This document shows positions 22,168 to 30,102 of a stretch of DNA of 64,000 nt, piece by piece. Origin of the DNA: Verrucomicrobiota bacterium. Lineage in GTDB: Bacteria > Verrucomicrobiota > Verrucomicrobiia > Chthoniobacterales > SZAS-18. Positions within the stretch are counted from its first letter, which is position 1. Every line of letters begins with the position of its first letter. The position numbers were made by a program, and so were the translations under genes. Where the stretch lies: positions 103,612 through 167,611 of the forward strand of contig JAFEGM010000012.1 in assembly GCA_018240025.1 (NCBI GenBank). The letters are read 5' to 3'. The notes under the pieces were generated by a model. That model was not told the DNA's origin, searched no databases, and saw nothing but the letters and a program-made list of their open reading frames with translations.

Positions 22168-22968
22168 TTACTTGGTCGAACGCGGGCGGAAGGGCGGGAT
22201 ATCGCCCGCGGCCACATGGTATCGGGCGGCAAAGCTCAAAAAATGCGTGGTATAGCTTTGCATTCGTATCGTCCGTTTGACCGAGTCGCAGATGGCGATT
22301 TGACCCTCCAGCAGTTCGAGCCCGTAGCACTCAGACTGGGACACCCGGAACACGTGGCTCAGGCAGCCGAAGAGCTTGAGTGCCACCAGGGGTGTATTTT
22401 GCTGAAAGTTGCAGATGGTGATCGCGTGCTCGTGGTGCCCAAGGTCAGGGAGCAAGGCCGCTTCGTAGAGAGCCTCCGCTGGTCCGAGCGGTGTGAACCC
22501 GAGTTCGGAGCGCGAGACATCCCCGGTGGTGAGCGCGGCAATCAAGTTCCGCCACTCCGGGTTGAGCGGGTCGTCGAGGAATGGGTCGCCGAAAAACTCG
22601 AAGGCGGCCAGATAGGCGACCTTCGCCAGGCCGGCGCTCACCGCTGCCATCTCGTGTGCCGGAAGAGCGTCGAAGGGGTTCTTTCTGATCAAGCTGAGGC
22701 GGTCTTGGCCCCAACGCCCAGGAGCTGCAGAGGTCATTGCCTGGCGGGTGCGCATCATCAAAAGAAGCGCTCTGTCGCCAAAGGTGCTGTCGACTGCAGA
22801 TGGGCCGCCGGCGAGCGGCTGACGATCGACCAGTACATCGAACTCGGGCGGACCGCCCAAACTGAGCGGCACGATCGGCTCGCTGCGAAGTTCAGCTACT
22901 TCCGCCAGCGGCTTCAGCGAGTAAGGACACCGAAGCTGGGGATGCGGGCGGGCGCTGAAGGACGTCAC
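22168..22968 (-). CDS. HNH-like protein with degenerate active site (putative)
   Basis: This 266-residue protein has an N-terminal segment RCPYSLKPLAEVAELRSEPIVPLSLGG followed by FDVLVDRQ and AVDSTFGDRALLL. This resembles the CxxC...EHIIPxxLGG...vNsxlGxxiD pattern of bacterial HNH-type proteins. The second zinc-ligand cysteine and the catalytic histidine are missing here (SEPIVP instead of xEHIIP), so it may be inactive or re-purposed. The C-terminal part (ITICNFQQNTPLVALKLFG, FLSFAARYHVAAGD) is unrecognised. Translation begins at a GTG only 3 nt after the stop of the Csp-like gene, so the two are probably coupled. The family call is tentative. Confidence 0.45.
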   Translation of the reverse strand: MTSFSARPHPQLRCPYSLKPLAEVAELRSEPIVPLSLGGPPEFDVLVDRQPLAGGPSAVDSTFGDRALLLMMRTRQAMTSAAPGRWGQDRLSLIRKNPFDALPAHEMAAVSAGLAKVAYLAAFEFFGDPFLDDPLNPEWRNLIAALTTGDVSRSELGFTPLGPAEALYEAALLPDLGHHEHAITICNFQQNTPLVALKLFGCLSHVFRVSQSECYGLELLEGQIAICDSVKRTIRMQSYTTHFLSFAARYHVAAGDIPPFRPRSTK

Positions 22969-22971
22969 GGC

Positions 22972-23355
22972 CTAAAGCGCCGCTTTCGCGGGAGCTTCAA
23001 CGGCGTGTCGAGCGCATTCGTCCGCGACGGCGATGCAGGCCTCGCGGCAGCTGTTCGATAGCTCGTGCTGATTGGCCGGCTTTTCGCATTCGGCCGCGCA
23101 CAATCTGGCGACCTGAGCGCTGAGCCCGCAAAAGAGCGGGTGCTGAGGCGACTGACGGACGAGGGCGGAGGCGGTTGCACGGCAGCTCTCGGCGACATCA
23201 AGGCAGAGAATGGCCAAGGGTGTGCGCTCGGGCGCTTTGAGCCGGGCCTCTTCGGCGGCGCACAGGTCGGCGACTTGGGCGCATTTCTCGCAAATCTCCT
23301 GGCAGAGCTGCATGTCTTTGACTTCGGTATTGGAGGCTGGGGGAGTCGGGGTCAT
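22972..23355 (-). CDS. Cysteine-rich four-helix copper-storage-type protein (Csp/DUF326 family)
   Basis: This 127-residue protein carries 12 cysteines (18, 22, 25, 32, 51, 58, 76, 86, 90, 103, 107, 114) placed mostly i/i+4 or i/i+7 along predicted helices: CQEICEKCAQVADLC, CLDVAESC, CGLSAQVARLCAAEC, CREACIAVADEC. That is the signature of Csp copper-storage proteins and related DUF326 four-helix bundles, in which cysteines line the core and bind Cu(I). There is no signal peptide, so it resembles the cytosolic Csp3 type. It sits in the second metal locus, downstream of the P-type ATPase and ahead of the HNH-like gene. The ATPase and pump motifs here point to divalent metals, so a zinc- or cadmium-binding role should not be excluded. 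Confidence 0.82.
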   Translation of the reverse strand: MTPTPPASNTEVKDMQLCQEICEKCAQVADLCAAEEARLKAPERTPLAILCLDVAESCRATASALVRQSPQHPLFCGLSAQVARLCAAECEKPANQHELSNSCREACIAVADECARHAVEAPAKAAL

Positions 23356-23386
23356 AGCTGTGGGATTGGAGGATTTCTGATCGGTT

Positions 23387-23788
23387 CTATTCGTGAGCGT
23401 CGGCTAGATCGGCCGGCTCATCGGGCTTTTGTGACTTCGCCGAGCGCTGGGCCGCGTCTTTGGGCAGGAGCGCGGCGATCTCCCGCCGGTGCCGGGCGTT
23501 TTCTTCCGGCGTGGGTGGTACCGACGGCAAGAGTCCTCCTGAACCGTGAAAGGCTTCCTCAAGCTCGCGCAGCCGGGCAAGCTCGGCGTCTGTGAGGACA
23601 TATTTGACCTTCCATCGCTGCAGTCGTCGTTCGATGGCAGCCGCATGGGCGCTGGTGCTCCGAAACTGGAAAAACACCGCGTAAATTAGCATCATTAGGA
23701 CCACCCAGCCCATGGCCTCCCAACCGAGCCGGTGAGAGGCCGGTGGCGGCGGCACCGGCTTCTTGGTCTTGCGATGTTTCACAGCCAC
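23387..23788 (-). CDS. Hypothetical single-span membrane protein with helical tail
   Basis: The 133-residue product begins at a GTG (MAVKHRKTKKPVPPPP), has one transmembrane helix (WEAMGWVVLMMLIYAVFFQF) and a charged helical domain (AAAIERRLQRWKVKYVLTDAELARLRELEEAFHGSG) with a His/Asp-containing end. An open frame continues upstream to 23965 but overlaps the preceding gene, whose stop lies just before the chosen GTG. A second GTG lies two codons downstream. No named family. Its place between the ATPase and the Csp-like protein suggests an accessory function in metal handling. Confidence 0.5.
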   Translation of the reverse strand: MAVKHRKTKKPVPPPPASHRLGWEAMGWVVLMMLIYAVFFQFRSTSAHAAAIERRLQRWKVKYVLTDAELARLRELEEAFHGSGGLLPSVPPTPEENARHRREIAALLPKDAAQRSAKSQKPDEPADLADAHE

Positions 23789-23796
23789 TGACGCGC

Positions 23797-24141
23797 TCAG
23801 CACCGCGAGCAACAGCGAGCCGCCCGGACCAGCACCACGCGGCTGACCGTGGCGGGCCCAAAGAACGGCCGGTGGTAAGTGACCCGGACCAGATTGCCGG
23901 GCTTCAAAGCCGTCTTGGCGTCGGTGAACGCAGCGCCACGCACGAAATCCGTGCCGTTGTTCCATTGGAAGGAGACCTGTCGCTGATCTCTCGTTTGAGC
24001 GATGATGGCGCTGCGCTGAGCGAACTCGACGCGAACGACGGAGCCATCGATCTGGCGGCCGCGCGTACTCAAGGCGGACGCAGAGGATGGAGCAAACAGA
24101 CTGAGGGAAACGGCCGCTACGCCAGCGAGAAGCAATTTCAT
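23797..24141 (-). CDS. Small exported beta-rich protein downstream of the P-type ATPase
   Basis: This 114-residue protein begins MKLLLAGVAAVSLSLFAPSSASA, a clear signal peptide. The mature part is beta-rich (IDGSVVRVEFAQRSAIIAQT, RQVSFQWNNGTDFVRGAAF, KPGNLVRVTYHRPFFGP), like a small OB- or SH3-type barrel, and ends in a cysteine cluster (ARCCSRC). The terminal CC-x-x-C could bind metal. It starts 29 bp after the ATPase stop, and its own stop is closely followed by the next gene. No family name can be assigned. Confidence 0.6.
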   Translation of the reverse strand: MKLLLAGVAAVSLSLFAPSSASALSTRGRQIDGSVVRVEFAQRSAIIAQTRDQRQVSFQWNNGTDFVRGAAFTDAKTALKPGNLVRVTYHRPFFGPATVSRVVLVRAARCCSRC

Positions 24142-24170
24142 GGTGGTGGGGATGGAGTAGAGAAAAACGG

Positions 24171-26444
24171 TCAGCGCAGCAGGCGCAGTGCGTTGGCGAT
24201 CACGAGCAACGTGGCGCCGGTGTCCGCCAGGATCGCGAGCCAGAGGCTGGTTTGGCCGAAGAGCGCCAGGCCGAGGAAGATGGCCTTCACCGCGAGAGCG
24301 AACCCGATATTGAAGCGAATCATTCGGCGGGTGCGGCGCCCGTGAGCGATGGCCTCGGCGACTTTGGTGAGGTCGTCCTGCATGAGCGCGATGTCCGCGG
24401 TCTCGAGCGCCGTGTCCGTGCCGGCTGCGCCCATGGCGATGCCGACCGAAGCTGCAGCCATCGCCGGCGCATCGTTCACGCCGTCGCCGACCATGGCGAC
24501 GCACTCGTATTTGGCGACCAGCTCCTTGACGCGCGCGGTCTTGTTGTCGGGCAGAAGGTCGCCCTTGGCGTCATCGATGCCGACCTGCTTGGCGATCGCC
24601 GTGGCGGTCCGCTGATTGTCGCCGCTGAGCATTTCGACATGCTCGATGCCAGCTTCGTGGAGGGCCTTGATGGCGTCCGAAGCATTTGAGCGGATGGCAT
24701 CGCCAACGGCGAAGATGGCGAGTGCGGTGGCCGCGCGGCTCCCATCGGCAAACTCACCCAGCACCACGACGGAGAGAGCCCGGGCCTCGATCTCGGAGAG
24801 CTGCTTTTCGAGCTCGGGCGAACATGCGCCCTGCTCGTGGGCGAAGCGGTGATTGCCGACAAAGAATCGTCGGCCTTTGACTCGGCCTTCGGCACCGCGA
24901 CCCGTGTGGGAGCGGTAGTCGGTCGCCGAAGAATAGCGAATGCCCTTATCCTTTGCGTAGGCGCAGACGGCGACGGCCAGCGGATGATCGGAATTGGCAT
25001 CGATCGAGGCAGCCAACTCCAGCACGCGCGCTTCGTCCGCTTGGTCGAGCACCGTGACTTCCTGAACCTTGGGCGTGCCTTCGGTAATGGTGCCGGTCTT
25101 ATCGAGAGCGATCGCGCGCAGCGCGCCAATGGATTCCAAGTGGACGCCGCCTTTGATCAGGACGCCGCGGCGCGCCATGGCGGTGAGCCCGCTCACGACC
25201 GAGACGGGCGTTGCGATCACGAGCGCGCACGGACAGGCAATGACCAGAAGGACCAACGAGCGGTAGAGCCAAACGTTCCATGACTGTCCGGCCACGAGAG
25301 GCGGAAGGAGGAAAACGAGCAGGGCCACGACCATTACGGCCGGCGTGTAGATACGCGCGAAGCGATCGACGAAGCGTTGCGCCGGCGCCTTCTGTTCCTG
25401 GGCGTCCTCGACCAGGCGGATGATTTTGGAGAGCGTCGAATCCGAGGCTGGTTTGGTGACTTTGACCTCGAGCGAGCCTTCGCCGTTGATGGTGCCGGCG
25501 AACACGTCGTCACCTTCCTTCTTTTCGACCGGCATCGATTCACCGGTGATGGGCGCCTGGTTGATGCTTGAAGAGCCTTTGCTGACCACGCCGTCCAAGG
25601 GCACACGGGCCCCGGAGCGAATGACGATCGTGCTTTCGACGGCCACTTCGCCGACCGGCACTTCCCGGGTTTGATCGCCTTCGAGCAGGAGGGCGGTTTC
25701 TGGAGCGAGCTTGAGGAGCGAAGAAATCGCGCGGCGCGCACGGGCCACGCTCCAGCTTTCGAGCAGTTCGGAAAACGCGAACAGGAAAACGACCGCGGCC
25801 GCTTCGCCAAATTCGCCGATGACGAGTGCCCCGGTCACGGCAACTGTCATGAGCACGTTCATGTCGAACGAGCGGTGTCGAAGGGCATTGAACGCCTTCG
25901 GCACGATGAGCCAGCCCCCGGCGAGGATGGCCGCAAAGAAGCAGTTATTTTGAAACAGGGTTGGCGCGAGCTTGAGCCAGCCCAGCAAGAGCCCGAGGCC
26001 GGTCAGGCCGCCTGAGGTGCAGACCAAGATGGTGCGCCAGGACGACGAGCCTTCGTCTTCCTCAGCCGGGGCGCCAGCCTCGGCCTTGCGTGCCGTGAGC
26101 CCGGCATCAGCCTTGATGGCTTTGATCAGTTTTTCGGCGTCGACTTGGTCGCCGTGCTTCACGCTGACCTTGCCGGCCAAAAGGTTGACGCGGACCTCGC
26201 GCACGCCCTCGACGGGCTGAAGCGCGCGCTGGATCGCGGTGACTTCTTCCGCGCAGTCCATGCCCGAGACGGCGAGCACCGTTTCACGGTTGCCCGCCGC
26301 CTTCGGATTAAGGACTTCGGGTTTCGATTCCGCAGGCCCGGCTTCGCTGCGGCACGAATCGTCTGCGTGGTCATCGTGCGAATGGTTATGTTCGCCCTGA
26401 CCAGAGTGCGTATGCCGAGGAGCTGGCTTGCTTGAATCGTTCAT
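24171..26444 (-). CDS. Heavy-metal-translocating P1B-type ATPase (Zn/Cd/Co class)
   Basis: This 757-residue inner-membrane pump exports divalent metals from the cytoplasm. The N-terminus is His-rich (HTHSGQGEHNHSHDDHADD) and is followed by a heavy-metal-associated domain with a single-cysteine GMDCAEEV motif rather than GMxCxxC. The membrane part contains the CPCALVI metal-binding motif. Asp448 in DKTGTIT is the phosphorylated residue, SDHPLAVAV holds the HP dipeptide, and MVGDGVNDAPAMAAASVGIAMG is the hinge. The CPC motif plus MDCAEE is typical of ZntA/CadA-like pumps. It follows the CxxC-tail periplasmic gene by 12 bp. A broken copy of its metal-binding head occurs at 34020-34402 in the third locus. 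Confidence 0.93.
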   Translation of the reverse strand: MNDSSKPAPRHTHSGQGEHNHSHDDHADDSCRSEAGPAESKPEVLNPKAAGNRETVLAVSGMDCAEEVTAIQRALQPVEGVREVRVNLLAGKVSVKHGDQVDAEKLIKAIKADAGLTARKAEAGAPAEEDEGSSSWRTILVCTSGGLTGLGLLLGWLKLAPTLFQNNCFFAAILAGGWLIVPKAFNALRHRSFDMNVLMTVAVTGALVIGEFGEAAAVVFLFAFSELLESWSVARARRAISSLLKLAPETALLLEGDQTREVPVGEVAVESTIVIRSGARVPLDGVVSKGSSSINQAPITGESMPVEKKEGDDVFAGTINGEGSLEVKVTKPASDSTLSKIIRLVEDAQEQKAPAQRFVDRFARIYTPAVMVVALLVFLLPPLVAGQSWNVWLYRSLVLLVIACPCALVIATPVSVVSGLTAMARRGVLIKGGVHLESIGALRAIALDKTGTITEGTPKVQEVTVLDQADEARVLELAASIDANSDHPLAVAVCAYAKDKGIRYSSATDYRSHTGRGAEGRVKGRRFFVGNHRFAHEQGACSPELEKQLSEIEARALSVVVLGEFADGSRAATALAIFAVGDAIRSNASDAIKALHEAGIEHVEMLSGDNQRTATAIAKQVGIDDAKGDLLPDNKTARVKELVAKYECVAMVGDGVNDAPAMAAASVGIAMGAAGTDTALETADIALMQDDLTKVAEAIAHGRRTRRMIRFNIGFALAVKAIFLGLALFGQTSLWLAILADTGATLLVIANALRLLR

Positions 26445-26456
26445 AGGGAAGCGAGG

Positions 26457-26909
26457 TTATTTCTTGGCCTTCTTTTGTTCGGCACACTTGCAGATCCACT
26501 CCGGATTCTTGCAGTCGCCGCAGACGGCTTCGTCGTAGTGCAGACGGCCGGTCCTGCCTTTGCCCGCGGCGTCGTCCTTGAGGGTGAGGATCAGCCAGAA
26601 GTCCTTCCCGTCAGGCTTGGCCACGGTCCATTTCCCGTCGACGAGCTTGGGCTCGAGCTTCTTGCCGGATTCCTTGTGCACGATGCTCAAGGTCTGGGCG
26701 GCGGTCGCGGGCACCGTCTTCTTGGCGCCTTCGTCGTAGAGACTGATGACGAAGTTGCTGCCTTGGAGGACGACTTCCGCGGAAGGCGCTTTGCTGCCGA
26801 GATCGACCACGCGGCCGCCATTGGGTCCGATCTCGACGTCGCCATGGGCGAAGGCGGCGGTGGCGGTGAGGGCGAGAACTGCGAGGGCGCTGAGGATACG
26901 TTTCTTCAT
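26457..26909 (-). CDS. Exported RND-associated protein with C-terminal CxxCxNPEWxCxC motif
   Basis: This 150-residue protein has a signal peptide (ILSALAVLALTATAAFAHG) and a beta-rich core (GPNGGRVVDLG, EVVLQGSNFVISLYDEGAKK, WLILTLKDDA). The compact tail reads CGDCKNPEWICKC: four cysteines around an invariant-looking NPE. The gene lies 30 bp after the A-component gene. The same kind of protein with the same tail lies in the same position in the third locus (34569-35003). The location recalls periplasmic chaperones such as CusF, but the fold and motif differ. A metal-delivery or sensing role is inferred. Confidence 0.7.
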   Translation of the reverse strand: MKKRILSALAVLALTATAAFAHGDVEIGPNGGRVVDLGSKAPSAEVVLQGSNFVISLYDEGAKKTVPATAAQTLSIVHKESGKKLEPKLVDGKWTVAKPDGKDFWLILTLKDDAAGKGRTGRLHYDEAVCGDCKNPEWICKCAEQKKAKK

Positions 26910-26939
26910 GGTTGGTTGGTTGTTTGGTTGGTTTGGGGA

Positions 26940-29900
26940 TTACTGAGCGGCGGGCGCATCCAGCCGGATGGCCTCTGCGGCCGCCTTGCGGCCGAAGGTG
27001 TAGAAGACGGTCGGAGTGACGCCCAACCCGAGCAGGGTGGAGGTGACCAGCCCGCCGACGATGACAACGGCCACCGGGTGGAGGATTTCTTTGCCGGGCT
27101 GATCGGCTGCGAGGACGAGCGGGATCAAGCCAATACCGGCGCTGAGTGCGGTCATGAGCACGGGGATCAGCCGTTCCTTGGTGCCGCGGATCACCATGGC
27201 CTTGGTGAAGCCCTCGCCCTCATGGCGCATGAGATGCAGGTAGTGGGAAATCAGCATGATGCTGTTGCGGGCGGCGACGCCGGCGACAGCGATAAATCCC
27301 ACCAGCGTGGCGATGCTGATGTTGTTGAGCTTGAACCAGGTGAAGACGAGCCCGCCCACGAGCGCGAGCGGGATATCGGCGAGGACCTGGCCTGCAAAGA
27401 ACGGCGTGCGGAAGTAGCCGTAGAGCAGGAAGGCGATGATGACGAAGACGACCGTCGAGAGGATCGCGATGCGTAGGGTCGCTTCCTTTTGGGCCTGGAA
27501 CTCGCCCTCGTAGGAGATGAAGTAGCCTTCGGGAAGTTTGACCGTCTCAGCGACCTTGCGCTGCAGGTCCACCACCAGGGTGCTCACATTTCGAACGGTG
27601 GGTTTGATCGCGATGGCGAAGCGCCGCTGGCTGTTTTCGCGGAAGATGACGTTGGGCCCCTTGGCCTGACGGACCTCGGCCACGAGCGAGAGCGGGATGC
27701 GCTGGACCGCGTTGCTGCCGCTCGAAACTTCGATAGGTAGTTCCGCGAGGCGTTGAGCGGATTCGCGCCAAGCCGCGGGCAGCCGGATGGCCACATCGAC
27801 CTCGCGCTGACCTTCACGCAATGAGGCGACGTTCTCACCGCCCATTAGCGTGGCCAGGGTCGAGTTGAGCTTGCCTGGCGTGATGCCGTAGGCCGTCGCC
27901 CGGTCGCGGTCCACCTCGATGCGCAGCTGCGGAATGACCGACTGCTGATCGAGCTTGGCGTCCTGGAATCCAGGGATCGTCTTGGCCACGTTCTGCACTT
28001 CGATGCCGATTTGGCGGAGGCGATCCAGATCGGGCCCGAAGATCTTGACCGCCACCGGCGCTGAGACGCCGCTGAGCATGTGCCCGATGCGGTCGGCCAA
28101 CGGGCCGGTGACGGCGCTAAAGGTACCTGGGACCGAGCGGACTTTGGCCGCCACGTCCGCCAAAATCTCGGCGCGCGTGCGCGTGCTCTTGCCTTTTTCG
28201 GGCGTCCGGAAATCGATGTCGAACTCGGCTGTCGAAACCGGCACGACGTGGTCGCCGCGCTCGGCTCGGCCGATGCGTCGGCCGACCTTGCGGACCTCGG
28301 GAATTCCCAGCAGGAGCCGCTCAATCACATCACTGATCTTGTTCATTTCCTCGAGCGAGGTGCCCGGGGCCGCAGTGGTCGAGACGAGCGCGGTCTCTTC
28401 GCGGAACGCGGGCAGGAAGTCTTTGCCCATGCGCGGATAGAGCGAAAATGCTGCGATCACGATGAGGGCGACCGGGATCAAGAGCAGAGCCGGCTGGTTG
28501 AGGCCGATGCGCAGGAGCGTGCCTTCGAGCACGCGCTTCATGGCCCGGGCGAGCCAGCCATCTCCGTGTTCCTCTCCCGCCTTGGGCTTGAGCAAGAGCG
28601 AGCAAAGAACCGGGATCAGCGAGAGCGAGACGATGAAGGACGCCAGCATGCTGATGATGGTGGCGACCGCGATGGGCGAGAAGAGACGTCCCTCGACGCC
28701 GCTCAGGCCCAACAGCGGCATGAAGACCAAGATGATGAGGAGCGTGGCGTAGAGGATCGAATTTCGGACTTCTCCCGAAGCCGTGGCGATCACCTCGAGG
28801 CTCGGTCGGGGCGCGCCGGCAGACGCGTTCTCGCGCAGTCGGCGATAGACGTTTTCGACGTCCACGATGGCGTCGTCGACCACCATGCCGATGGCGACTG
28901 CCAAGCCTCCCAAGGTCATCGAGTTCACCGAGACGCCCATCCATTGAAAAGTCAGCAGCGTGACGGCAAAGGAGGCCGGCATGGCCATGAGCGTGATGAA
29001 GGTCGTCCGCACGCTCAGCAGGAACAGGAAGATGACGATCGTCACCATGACCGCGCCTTCGGCGATCGCGCTCTTGAGGTTGCCGACGGCGTTCTCGATG
29101 AAATCGGCCTGGCGGAAAAGCAACGTGGCTTCCACGCCGGCCGGCAACCCGCGCTGCAACTCGGCGATCGCGTCCTCGACGCGCTTGGTCAACGACAGCG
29201 TGTCGAAGCCCGGTGACTTGGTCACGCTCATGATGACGCCGCGTTTGCCGTTCACGCTGCCGTCGCCGCGCATGGGCTCGACGCCCCAGGTCACTTCGGC
29301 CACGTCGCTGATGATGATGGCGCGGTCGCCCAGGCGTTTGATGACCGTCCGCGCGATATCCTCGAGCTGCACGCTCATGGCCAGGTTGCGCACCATGATT
29401 TCCTGCGAGCCTGAGGTGATGAACCCGCCCGTCGAATTGCTGGCCGCTTCCTTAGCCGCGGTCTGCAGCTCGCCCAAGGTCACGTCCATCGCTGCCATGC
29501 GGTTGGGATCGGGCAGGACCTGGATCTGCTTGATGCCTCCCCCCATGTTGAGGACCTCGGCGATGCCCGGGATGCTCTGCAGCCGGGGGCGAATGACCCA
29601 ATCGGCTTGCGTGCGCACATCGCGCGCTTCCATCTTGCCGTCGCGCGAGCTCACACCCACGAGCACGATCTCGCCCATGAGCGAGGCGACCGGGGTGAGA
29701 AACGGCTCCACGCCCTGGGGCAACAGCGAGCGGGCTCCGGCCAGGCGTTCCTGCACCAATTGGCGCGCGCGGTAGATGTCCGTGCCCCAGCTGAGTTCGA
29801 CGTAAACGAGCGAGAGCGCGACATCGGAATTCGAGCGCAGACGCGTCAGTCCTGAAACCCCCAGGAGCGCTCGCTCGATAGGCTGAGTGACGTTGATCTC

Positions 29901-30083
29901 GACTTCCTCGGGGGCCAGGCCCGGCGCCTCGGTGAGCACGACGACCGTCGGCTTGGTCAAATCGGGCAGCACCTCCACGGGCAGCTGTGTCGCCACCTGC
30001 GCTCCCGCGAAGAGGATGAGGAGCGTGAAGGCGATGACCACCGCGCGCTGCGCGAGGGCAAATCGGATGAGACGATTAAGCAT
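26940..30083 (-). CDS. czcA: HME-RND heavy-metal efflux pump, variant TM4 motif
   Basis: This 1047-residue RND pump has the full 12-helix, two-loop layout and begins MLNRLIRFALAQRAVVIAF, with LPVEVLPDLTKPTVVVLTEAPG in the first loop. Its TM4 motif reads LAVAIGMVVDDAIVDVEN. The second acidic residue is retained, but the DFGxxxDGA signature of the other two pumps in this window is replaced by AIGxxxDDA, so specificity probably differs. It is part of the minus-strand C-B-A set and ends with the CxxC-tail gene. Upstream spacing to the adaptor is 19 bp. It is annotated as CzcA family by homology only; the substrate is not assignable. Confidence 0.93.
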   Translation of the reverse strand: MLNRLIRFALAQRAVVIAFTLLILFAGAQVATQLPVEVLPDLTKPTVVVLTEAPGLAPEEVEINVTQPIERALLGVSGLTRLRSNSDVALSLVYVELSWGTDIYRARQLVQERLAGARSLLPQGVEPFLTPVASLMGEIVLVGVSSRDGKMEARDVRTQADWVIRPRLQSIPGIAEVLNMGGGIKQIQVLPDPNRMAAMDVTLGELQTAAKEAASNSTGGFITSGSQEIMVRNLAMSVQLEDIARTVIKRLGDRAIIISDVAEVTWGVEPMRGDGSVNGKRGVIMSVTKSPGFDTLSLTKRVEDAIAELQRGLPAGVEATLLFRQADFIENAVGNLKSAIAEGAVMVTIVIFLFLLSVRTTFITLMAMPASFAVTLLTFQWMGVSVNSMTLGGLAVAIGMVVDDAIVDVENVYRRLRENASAGAPRPSLEVIATASGEVRNSILYATLLIILVFMPLLGLSGVEGRLFSPIAVATIISMLASFIVSLSLIPVLCSLLLKPKAGEEHGDGWLARAMKRVLEGTLLRIGLNQPALLLIPVALIVIAAFSLYPRMGKDFLPAFREETALVSTTAAPGTSLEEMNKISDVIERLLLGIPEVRKVGRRIGRAERGDHVVPVSTAEFDIDFRTPEKGKSTRTRAEILADVAAKVRSVPGTFSAVTGPLADRIGHMLSGVSAPVAVKIFGPDLDRLRQIGIEVQNVAKTIPGFQDAKLDQQSVIPQLRIEVDRDRATAYGITPGKLNSTLATLMGGENVASLREGQREVDVAIRLPAAWRESAQRLAELPIEVSSGSNAVQRIPLSLVAEVRQAKGPNVIFRENSQRRFAIAIKPTVRNVSTLVVDLQRKVAETVKLPEGYFISYEGEFQAQKEATLRIAILSTVVFVIIAFLLYGYFRTPFFAGQVLADIPLALVGGLVFTWFKLNNISIATLVGFIAVAGVAARNSIMLISHYLHLMRHEGEGFTKAMVIRGTKERLIPVLMTALSAGIGLIPLVLAADQPGKEILHPVAVVIVGGLVTSTLLGLGVTPTVFYTFGRKAAAEAIRLDAPAAQ

Positions 30084-30102
30084 AGAAAATGCGCTCTGGG
30101 AC

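Noticed and set aside
22168..22968. Plus-strand frame of 404 codons (21847-23061) over the HNH-like gene
   Set aside because: It is composed of charged low-complexity residues and is antisense to three closely spaced minus-strand genes whose spacing makes better sense.
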